Shown one piece after another: positions 37,114-44,150 of a stretch of DNA of 64,000 bases. The stretch's first letter is position 1. Each line of letters opens with the position of its first letter. The translations under genes and the position numbers were made by a program. This DNA comes from Rhizobiaceae bacterium (GTDB lineage Bacteria; Pseudomonadota; Alphaproteobacteria; Rhizobiales; Rhizobiaceae). The stretch lies in contig JAHBYY010000016.1 in the NCBI GenBank assembly GCA_019635715.1, forward strand, positions 1 to 64,000, given 5' to 3'. The notes under the pieces were generated by a model. The model was not told the DNA's origin, searched no databases, and saw nothing but the letters and a program-made list of their open reading frames with translations.

Positions 37114-38073
37114 TCAGCCTGACGGACAGGTTCCGTCGGTCAGCACGTCCTCGCAGCGCGGCGAGCGGCGGAAGTCGTCGTAATAGAGCGTCCATTCATT
37201 GTCGTGCGCGGCGCGGTACGGGCCGAACTTGAAATACTGGTTGTCGCCGAGCCCCTTGTCGGCATGGCCGATGTGGCCGGTCACGGTGACGACCGGCTTG
37301 CCGTTGGCGAACAGATCGATGCGGCCCGAGCCGTCCGGCCCCGGTCTGGTGTAGATGGCGAAGTCGATCCAGCCGGTGTCGGGAGCCGGCAGCGGGTTGC
37401 CGTGGGCGACGACCTTGATGTCGGTCGTGCAGTCCGCGTAGAGCTCGCCGTCCTGCGGCGTCCAGCCGTCCTGCGTCGCCACCAGCGCGCGCATCTGGTT
37501 GGTCTTCGGGCGCAGCCATACCGGCACGCCGTCGCCGGCGCAGCCTGTCCCCGCCTTCCCGGCCGTGTCGCCCGGCGCGATGTAGTTCGTCTCGACCGTG
37601 GCGAACAGCTTGCCGTTGCGCAGCCGCAGCGCCAGGAAGGGACTGAAATCGCCCTTCGCTCCCGGGTCGATCTCGCGCTTCCACTGGGCGATCAGATAGC
37701 GGTGGTCGTCCTGCGGGATGGGATCGCCGAACTTCACCGCGAAGCCGTACCAGACCCCCTGGTCGTAGGGTACGCGCAGCTCGGTCTTCTCCCAGATCTC
37801 GGCGCGCTCGCTGCAGCCGTCCTCGTCGGCGGCCCCGGCGCAGACCGGCCTGACGCTGAGCTTCAGCGCGCCGGCGCCGGTCCGCGTCACGTCGCTCTGG
37901 AAGGTCACCCTGCCGGCGGTCTGCTCGAAATTGTCGCGATAGTAGAGTCCGCCCTCCGGCGCGAAGTCCGCGGCGTCGAAGCCGTCGCGCAGCACCGTCG
38001 TCCAGTCGCCGGCGCCGGCCGGTGCCGCGCAGGCGAGGAAAGTCGTCGCGGCCAAGATCAGTCCAGCCCTCAT
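37114..38073 (-). CDS. Exported heparin-lyase-I-like polysaccharide lyase
   Basis: A 319-aa protein with a signal peptide (about 1-21, ending AGAG). The fold pattern is that of heparin lyase I-family proteins: RVTFQSDVTRTGAGALKLSVRP, a Glu-rich strand with SERAEIWEKTELRVPYDQGVWYGFAVK, the HRYLIAQWKRE segment and the final DNEWTLYYDDFRRS. It has several cysteines, fitting a periplasmic or secreted protein. The start overlaps the cyclase stop by 4 nt. The family is fairly clear, but the polysaccharide substrate and lyase activity are inference. Confidence 0.75.
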   Translation of the reverse strand: MRAGLILAATTFLACAAPAGAGDWTTVLRDGFDAADFAPEGGLYYRDNFEQTAGRVTFQSDVTRTGAGALKLSVRPVCAGAADEDGCSERAEIWEKTELRVPYDQGVWYGFAVKFGDPIPQDDHRYLIAQWKREIDPGAKGDFSPFLALRLRNGKLFATVETNYIAPGDTAGKAGTGCAGDGVPVWLRPKTNQMRALVATQDGWTPQDGELYADCTTDIKVVAHGNPLPAPDTGWIDFAIYTRPGPDGSGRIDLFANGKPVVTVTGHIGHADKGLGDNQYFKFGPYRAAHDNEWTLYYDDFRRSPRCEDVLTDGTCPSG

Positions 38074-39410
38074 TGCGTCGCCTTGCCGTTCGTAGAGAAA
38101 TCCGCGCGTCCGCTGTCCCTCAGCAGGAGCATCAGTTGCTCGGCATCCGAGACCCCGTCATAGCTGATATCGAGGGCGCCGTCTTCCTCCGGCTCGCCGA
38201 TCTCGGAGGTATCGGGATGCAGGATCGTCACCTTCTGGCTGACGCCGCGCAGCTTCTCCTTGCCGATGGTCACCCAGCCGCCGCCGCAATAGCTGACGAA
38301 TTCCTCGCTGGCGATGACGGGATGCGGATGCTTCTTGGTGAGCGCCTGCAGCCGCTGCACTTCGTTCACCGCGGCGCCGAAGGCCGAGAAGGTCAGCCGG
38401 TCGTTCAATCCGACATTGCCGAACATGACGTTTCCGACATGCAGGCCGATGCCGTAGCCGATCTCGGCGCGGCCCTCGGCGCGGCGGTTGGCGTTGAGCA
38501 GCTCCATGCGTGCCATGGCCCTCTGGCTGGCCGCGAGCGCCGAGCGCGTCGCGATCTCCGACGGTTCGCGATGCCGGTCGCAGGGATAGACCGCGAGGAA
38601 GCCGTCGCCCATGAAGCTGAGGATCTGGCCGCCCCGCTTGTTGAAGGGCGCGGCGATCGCGTCGAAGAACGAATTCAGCGTATCGATATAGGCTTCGCGG
38701 CCTTCCGCCTCCGCGAGCATGGTCGAGCCGCGCATGTCCGCCATCACCAGCGCCGCGCGCACCGTGTCGCCTTCGCCCCGCTTGATCTTGCCGCTCAGCA
38801 CACGTTTCCCGGCATCGTTGCCGAGATAGGTGGTCAGCATGTTGTCGGCGAGCCGGTGCAGCACAGCCATCTTGGCGGCCACGGCCAGATGGTTCTGGAT
38901 TCGCAGCAGCGCGGCGATCGTGCTCTCGTTGAAGCCGGCCGGCGCGTCGGTCGACCACGACCCCATCATGCCCTGGTCCTTGCCGGCATTGAAGGAATGC
39001 AGGAAGGCGATGTAGTCGGTGATGCCGAGCTGCTTCAGTTCCTCGAACACCGGGAACTCGGCCGGGCCGGTCTGGTCGAGGCGCCGGCGCAGATGGTCGA
39101 GCCTGTTGGTCAGCAGGTGGAAATACGGGCTGCGCAGGAAGCGCTCCGACCGGTCGCCCGGCTTGTTGCGGAAGCCTTCGACCCGCATGCCGGCGCCGCG
39201 CTCCCAGGTGAAGCCGAGCGCGTCGTAGAGCGGGTGCAGCATCGAGAAGGTGAGATGGACGCGCGCGATCGGCAGGCCGGCTGCGGCCAGCCGCTCGCAG
39301 AAGCCGCGGACCATGGTTTCGAGGTCGTCGCCGGCAAGCGAGGAATGGGTCAGCCAGTCGGCGACCTTGTCCATGAGGATCGTCGAAATCTCGGTGGAAT
39401 TGGTCGTCAT
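38070..39410 (-). CDS. Class III adenylate/guanylate cyclase
   Basis: A 446-aa cytoplasmic protein. Residues 1-200 form an N-terminal sensor-like region (LETMVRGFCERLAAAGLPIAR, then FSMLHPLYDALGFTW) of a type I recall from other rhizobial cyclases. The cyclase domain spans about 215-400. Both metal aspartates (D225 in ADMRGST, D269 in FMGDGF) and the transition-state pair N349 and R353 are present, so it should be active. There is no membrane segment. The ATG at 39410 is preferred over one at 39497. It lies 124 nt downstream of the DUF3095 gene and overlaps the lyase gene. Confidence 0.92.
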   Translation of the reverse strand: MTTNSTEISTILMDKVADWLTHSSLAGDDLETMVRGFCERLAAAGLPIARVHLTFSMLHPLYDALGFTWERGAGMRVEGFRNKPGDRSERFLRSPYFHLLTNRLDHLRRRLDQTGPAEFPVFEELKQLGITDYIAFLHSFNAGKDQGMMGSWSTDAPAGFNESTIAALLRIQNHLAVAAKMAVLHRLADNMLTTYLGNDAGKRVLSGKIKRGEGDTVRAALVMADMRGSTMLAEAEGREAYIDTLNSFFDAIAAPFNKRGGQILSFMGDGFLAVYPCDRHREPSEIATRSALAASQRAMARMELLNANRRAEGRAEIGYGIGLHVGNVMFGNVGLNDRLTFSAFGAAVNEVQRLQALTKKHPHPVIASEEFVSYCGGGWVTIGKEKLRGVSQKVTILHPDTSEIGEPEEDGALDISYDGVSDAEQLMLLLRDSGRADFSTNGKATQ

Positions 39411-39534
39411 GGCAGGTGTTCCGATGGGCGGGGACGAGGCGGCCGGCGATCTCGGTGTCGCCGGCCGCCTCCCATAGTTAGGAGCTGGCCGGCGCAATAC
39501 AAACGGCCGGCCGCGCTTTCCTGACAGGGCGCCG

Positions 39535-40692
39535 TCAGGCGGCCTTGGCCTTCAGGTTGGCCGCCGCCACCGCATAGCCGCCGGCGGCCCCGTCGACGAA
39601 ATGCATGTGGTCGCGGTGCAGCGGCGTCGCGACGATGCAGGTCATCAGCGCCGAGTTCTGCCGGTGGACGCCGAAGCGGCAGATTCCCGCGCGCTCCGCT
39701 TCGGCCAGCCGTGCCTCGATGGCGCCGGTCGTCGCCGCGTCGAGATCGACCGTCATCTTCAGCCCGTCGTCGAACTTGCGGAAGTCGGTGTTGCTGGCGA
39801 CGTCGCGGGCATAGACGACGGGGTCGAACCTTCCGAGCTTCAGCCCGAGCTTCGTCAGCACCCAGACCAGCGCGATCTGGCCGACGATGCCGAGCTTCGT
39901 CGCAAAGCGCTTGCCGGCCGGCGCCTGGGCGCGCGCCTCGCGATCCACGCCCGCCAGCGAGAACACCAGATCCGGCCCCCTTGACGGCACGGGGTGGCCG
40001 GCGCGATCCTCGGCTCCTGCCAGCGCGATGATCTCGGAGACGAGATCCTGGAAGGCCCGCATGTCGCCGCCCGGCACCGGGACGGCGATGATCGACACGA
40101 TGTCCCCGTGCTGGGAGCGGATCGGGTCCCAGCGGCAGGACAGGCCGGTGAGGTCGGGACGCGTCCCGCTCGGCGCCGCCGGCACCTCGTAGCGGCCGGC
40201 CTTCATCTCGGTCTCCGCCCAGCTCGCGCCGCCGCCGGAGAACATCGCATAGGCGACGTGCTCGGTCGGCCTGAACAGCGCCACACGGACATCGAGCCCC
40301 GCGGCACGGATGTTCGAAATCGGTATGAGCGCCGCGCGCAATTGCAGGCCGAGTTCGTCGGAAACCCAGCGGCGCGTTGCCGCCAGCGCCTCGCGGGCGA
40401 TCTCCCGTGCCTCGCCGGGCACCGCGACGAGGGCCCCGTCGCCGCCGAAGACGAAGGGCAAATCCTGCCTGCCCAGCGCATTGAGCAGCGCCGAGATCAC
40501 GCTCGCGCCGGCCATGTTCACCGATTTGTACTGTCCTGCCCCGATCGCCTTGGTCGAGCCGACGATGTCGGCGGTGGCGAGAAGCCAGCCGTCCGGCAGC
40601 GGCGTGTAGTTCGCCGGGTCGATGACCCCCTCGAACGCCGACAGCGGCGCGAGCGTGTCGGTGAATGCGCCGGTCGGAGCGATTGTATCCAT
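39535..40692 (-). CDS. DUF3095 protein with cyclase-like metal site
   Basis: A 385-aa protein of the DUF3095 family. Its N-terminal part resembles the class III cyclase core: ATADIVGSTKAI with D42 and VFGGDGALVA with D85 match the two metal-binding aspartates. A possible dimer element QLRAALIPISNIRAAG follows. The C-terminal half (about 240-385) includes the segment LKMTVDLDAATTGAIEARLAEAERAGICRFGVHRQNSALMTC, typical of the family. GGAGG lies 6 nt before the ATG at 40692. Activity and product are unknown. Its gene is upstream of and co-directional with a true cyclase. Confidence 0.85.
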   Translation of the reverse strand: MDTIAPTGAFTDTLAPLSAFEGVIDPANYTPLPDGWLLATADIVGSTKAIGAGQYKSVNMAGASVISALLNALGRQDLPFVFGGDGALVAVPGEAREIAREALAATRRWVSDELGLQLRAALIPISNIRAAGLDVRVALFRPTEHVAYAMFSGGGASWAETEMKAGRYEVPAAPSGTRPDLTGLSCRWDPIRSQHGDIVSIIAVPVPGGDMRAFQDLVSEIIALAGAEDRAGHPVPSRGPDLVFSLAGVDREARAQAPAGKRFATKLGIVGQIALVWVLTKLGLKLGRFDPVVYARDVASNTDFRKFDDGLKMTVDLDAATTGAIEARLAEAERAGICRFGVHRQNSALMTCIVATPLHRDHMHFVDGAAGGYAVAAANLKAKAA

Positions 40693-40779
40693 GATCGACC
40701 TCCATATCACATTCCGGGCGGGACCGGCGGCTCTTGAGACGGTTTGACTTCGCCGCTTCTGTCGTCATACGCATGAACC

Positions 40780-41865
40780 ATGCGCATAGCCTTCTACGCA
40801 CCGCTCAAATCGCCCCGCCACAGCATTCCATCGGGCGACCGGCTGATGGCGCGCCTGCTCATGGAAGCGCTGGGCCTTGCCGGACATACGGTGGATCTGG
40901 TGTCGGAGTTTCGCTCTTTCCAGGCCAATCCGGATACCGGGAGCTATGCGCTTCTGAAGGCCGAGGGCGAGGCCGAGATCGCCCGCATCAACGCGCGCTG
41001 GATCGCCGAGGGCGTGCCCGACCTGTGGTTTTCCTATCATCCCTACTACAAGGCGCCGGACCTGATCGGTCCGCGCCTCTCGGCGCGCTTCGGCATCCGC
41101 TACGTCACCGCGGAGGCGTCCTGGTCGCCGCGCCGCTTCGTCGGCTCGTGGGCGGCGGCCCAGGACTACGTGCTGGCGGCCCTGCGGCAGGCCTCGCTCA
41201 ACATCTGCTTCACCCGTCGCGACCGCGACGGCCTGCAGCAGATGGCATCCACCTATCGTCTCGCCATGCTGCCGCCTTTCATCGACACGGGGAAGTTCGG
41301 GGCGCCGGCCGCCGGCAACGATACGCCCCGCCTGCTCAGCGTCGCAATGATGCGTTCGGGCGACAAGTTCGAGAGCTACCGGCTGCTCGGCGAGGCGCTG
41401 CGGCGCTGCGTCGACCTGCCCTGGACCTACACGATCGTCGGCGACGGGCCGATGCGCGGTGCCGTCGAAGCCGCCATGTCCGACCTGCCCGCCGAGCGGC
41501 TCACCTGGCTCGGGGAGCGTCCGCAGGACGAGATACCGTCCATCCTCGCCGGCGGCGACCTGCTCGTCTGGCCGGGTTTCGGGGAGGCCTACGGCTTGGC
41601 CTATCTGGAGGCGCAGGCAGCCGGCGTGCCGGTGGTCGCCCAGGACACCGCGGGGGTGCCGGAAGTCGTCCACGACGGAACGTCGGGCCTGCTGACGCCC
41701 GTCGACGACGCGGCGGCCTACGCCGCGGCGGTGCGGCGCCTGCTGCTCGACGCGCGACTGCGCCGCGAACTGGGCGGCAAGGCGCGCGCCTTCGTCTTCG
41801 AGGAGCGCTCGCTGCCGCGCGCCGCCTCCACCCTCAACGCGCTGCTGTCGCGGTTCGACACGTGA
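40780..41865 (+). CDS. Glycosyltransferase family 4
   Basis: A 361-aa GT-B glycosyltransferase. The N-terminal MRIAFYAPLKSP strand, GDGPMRG near 223, and the donor-binding region with FGEAYGLAYLEAQAAGVPVVAQDTAGVPEVV (the E-x7-E motif) fit GT4. It overlaps the deacetylase gene by 4 nt (GTGA). It is divergent from the DUF3095 gene across an 87-nt gap. The acceptor is unknown; the neighbours suggest an envelope glycan. Confidence 0.9.
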   Translation: MRIAFYAPLKSPRHSIPSGDRLMARLLMEALGLAGHTVDLVSEFRSFQANPDTGSYALLKAEGEAEIARINARWIAEGVPDLWFSYHPYYKAPDLIGPRLSARFGIRYVTAEASWSPRRFVGSWAAAQDYVLAALRQASLNICFTRRDRDGLQQMASTYRLAMLPPFIDTGKFGAPAAGNDTPRLLSVAMMRSGDKFESYRLLGEALRRCVDLPWTYTIVGDGPMRGAVEAAMSDLPAERLTWLGERPQDEIPSILAGGDLLVWPGFGEAYGLAYLEAQAAGVPVVAQDTAGVPEVVHDGTSGLLTPVDDAAAYAAAVRRLLLDARLRRELGGKARAFVFEERSLPRAASTLNALLSRFDT

Positions 41866-42626
41866 CGGCGCCGTCCTGGGCGTCGCTCGACGCTGCCCTT
41901 GCGCGATGGCGCGACGCCGGCCGCACGCCGCGCCTGTGGTGGCGCGACGACGATGCGGTGGAGCCGACGGCGGCGCTCGAGCGGCTGCTCGGCCTCGCCG
42001 GCGGCCACTCCGCGCCGCTGTCGCTTGCCGTCATCCCGGAGGGCGCGACCTCGGCGCTCGCCGAACGCCTCGCCGGCGAGGCGGGCGTCGCCGTGCTGGC
42101 CCACGGATGGTCGCATCGCAACCACGCGCCGTCCAGCCAGAAGAAGCAGGAGCTCGGCCCGCATCGGCCGGCGGCGGAGGTGCTGGCGGAGCTGGGCGCC
42201 GGCCTGCGGCGCATCGAAACGCTGTTCGGCGCCCGGGCGCTGCCGGTTCTCGTGCCGCCCTGGAACCGCATCGGCAGCGAAATCGTCCCCGGATTGGCCG
42301 GGCTGGGCTACCGGGTCCTGTCCGTCTTCGGGCCGCCGCGGCCTGCCGGCCTGCCGGTCCTCAACGCCACCGTCGACATCATGGACTGGCACGGGACGCG
42401 CGGCTGCCGGCCGGCGGCGGAGATCGTCGCCGAGCTGGTCGGCCAGCTCGATGCCGGGCTGTCTTCGGGCACGCCGCAGCCGATCGGCCTGCTGACGCAT
42501 CACCTCGTCCACGACGAGGCCGCATGGGCTTTTCTCGATCGACTGCTGGAAACGACGGGCAGGCAGGATCCGGCCTGGAGTTCCGCCGACGCGCTTCTGC
42601 GGGATGGGTGCGTCCCGGCGAACTGA
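41862..42626 (+). CDS. Polysaccharide deacetylase family protein
   Basis: A 254-aa protein starting at GTG, chosen because it overlaps the glycosyltransferase stop. It has the metal-site pattern of NodB-type deacetylases: WWRDDDAVEPT near 25-35 and LAHGWSHRNH near 80-90, with TLFGARALPVLVPPWNRI near 120-138. No signal peptide is visible, so it would act in the cytoplasm, perhaps on a lipid-linked or nucleotide-linked sugar. It converges with the MBL gene. Confidence 0.85.
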   Translation: MTAPSWASLDAALARWRDAGRTPRLWWRDDDAVEPTAALERLLGLAGGHSAPLSLAVIPEGATSALAERLAGEAGVAVLAHGWSHRNHAPSSQKKQELGPHRPAAEVLAELGAGLRRIETLFGARALPVLVPPWNRIGSEIVPGLAGLGYRVLSVFGPPRPAGLPVLNATVDIMDWHGTRGCRPAAEIVAELVGQLDAGLSSGTPQPIGLLTHHLVHDEAAWAFLDRLLETTGRQDPAWSSADALLRDGCVPAN

Positions 42627-42633
42627 AGCCTGG

Positions 42634-43590
42634 TCAGGCGCGCTGCGCGGTCCGCCGCGCCGCGATGGCGAGCGTCTGTCCGTCGCGGGCGGTGAAGGCT
42701 CCCGCGAACGCCGCCTTGGCAAGCGCCTCGAGTTCGGCAAGGCCGGCATCGTTGCGGAACGGATCGTGATGGAACAGCGCCAGCTTGCGGGCACCCGCCG
42801 CCTTGCAGAGCTTGACGCCCTGCTGCCAGGTCGAGTGGCCGAAGCCCTTCTTGCGCGGCAGTTCCTCTTCCGTATAGGCGGCGTCGTAGATCACCAGGTC
42901 GGCCCCATCGATCAAGCGAAGGATGGTCGGGTCGAGCACGCCCTCGACATGTTCGGTGTCGCTGATCAAGGCGACCGAACGCCCGCCGAACTCGACGCGA
43001 TAGCCGATGCAGCCGCCCGGATGGTTCAGACTGCCGGTCTTGATTTCCACGCCCGGCATCGGCCGCAGCACGTCGCCCGAATGGAAGTCGCGCGACAGAA
43101 GCGCCGCCCGGCACATGCTGATCTCGATCGGAAACCACGGCTCGCGCATCAGCCCGCGCAGCATCTCCTGCGTCGACATCTTGCCGGCGAGATGTCCGGA
43201 CCAGATCTCCAGACGGATGGCCGGATCGTAGAGCGGCACGAAGAACGGCAGGCCGATGACGTGGTCGTAATGGAAATGCGTGAAGAACAGTTGCAGGTCG
43301 CGCGCGCCGCGCTCGCGCAGCGCCACGCCGGCCGGCTTGATGCCGGTCCCGGCATCGAACAGCAGCGAGCGGCCGCCGCAGATCATCTCGATGCACGGCG
43401 TGTTGCCGCCATAGCGCCGGAACGCCTCGCCGCAGACCGGGATGGAGCCCCGCGTGCCCCAGAACCGCACCTTGAACGATGCGTCGAGCGGTGCGCGGTC
43501 GGAAGGCGGATCGGCCGCGTCGACGCATGCCTGCAGGTTCAGCGCGCGCAATTCACCCAGCGGCCTGCGGAGTGTTCCGCTGTCGTCCAT
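42634..43590 (-). CDS. Metallo-beta-lactamase-fold hydrolase (WGTRGS type)
   Basis: A 318-aa cytoplasmic hydrolase. After a ~40-residue lead it starts VRFWGTRGSIPVCG, with YGGNTPC, the LLFDAGTGI strand and the metal motif THFHYDH (H105, H107, D109, H110). Further ligands are H near NHPGGC, D in ISDTEH and H in LFHHDP. This branch includes phosphodiesterases and PhnP-like enzymes. Given the cyclase and cyclic-nucleotide-binding genes close by, a cyclic-nucleotide phosphodiesterase is possible, as is a sugar-phosphate diesterase. It lies 55 nt downstream of the cNMP-binding gene. Confidence 0.88.
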   Translation of the reverse strand: MDDSGTLRRPLGELRALNLQACVDAADPPSDRAPLDASFKVRFWGTRGSIPVCGEAFRRYGGNTPCIEMICGGRSLLFDAGTGIKPAGVALRERGARDLQLFFTHFHYDHVIGLPFFVPLYDPAIRLEIWSGHLAGKMSTQEMLRGLMREPWFPIEISMCRAALLSRDFHSGDVLRPMPGVEIKTGSLNHPGGCIGYRVEFGGRSVALISDTEHVEGVLDPTILRLIDGADLVIYDAAYTEEELPRKKGFGHSTWQQGVKLCKAAGARKLALFHHDPFRNDAGLAELEALAKAAFAGAFTARDGQTLAIAARRTAQRA

Positions 43591-43645
43591 ATTGGCGGCC
43601 GGCTCCTTGCGGGAGGGGATCGGCGGCAGTCGATTGGCTCGGGCG

Positions 43646-44110
43646 CTAGGAATTTGCCTGCCTCGCCTTGCTGCGCGCGGCCGTCAGTTCAGCCGTCGTA
43701 TGGCTGAGACGGTCGGCTAGGACCTTGACGATCTCCACGGTCATCTCGGGAAACTCGGTGAGCAGCCTGAGGAAGTGGTCCTTGCGGATCTTCAGGACCT
43801 CGAGCGCCGACGTGGCCGTCACCGTCGCGGTGCGCGACACGTCGCATAGGATGGCGATCTCGCCGACGATCTCGTTGGGCTCGACCTCCGCCACCTTGAT
43901 CTGCCCGGCCGCTGAATCGACGATGATGTCGGCGGTCCCGGAGAGCACCACATAGGCCGCGTCGCCCTCGTCGCCCTGATGGAACAGTGTCTGGCCCTCG
44001 CGATAGCTGACGCGGTCGGATGTAAAGGCGAGCAGCTTCAGCTTCGCCGGTGCGACCCTGGCGAACAGCGGGACCTTCCTCAGCATTCCTACTTCGTCAT
44101 TCAGCAACAT
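43646..44110 (-). CDS. Stand-alone cyclic-nucleotide-binding protein
   Basis: A 154-aa protein that is little more than a CRP-type cyclic-nucleotide-binding domain plus a C-terminal helix. The phosphate-binding cassette reads VGEIAILCDVSRTATV, with E84 and R93 intact and T94 beside the arginine, consistent with cAMP or cGMP. No DNA-binding HTH follows. It lies 40 nt downstream of the ABC-like gene, and the MBL gene follows it, so it may convey the nucleotide signal to one of these proteins. Confidence 0.9.
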   Translation of the reverse strand: MLLNDEVGMLRKVPLFARVAPAKLKLLAFTSDRVSYREGQTLFHQGDEGDAAYVVLSGTADIIVDSAAGQIKVAEVEPNEIVGEIAILCDVSRTATVTATSALEVLKIRKDHFLRLLTEFPEMTVEIVKVLADRLSHTTAELTAARSKARQANS

Positions 44111-44150
44111 GACGGCTCTACCTTGGGCGAGTGTCGCATAGCATCCTGAC

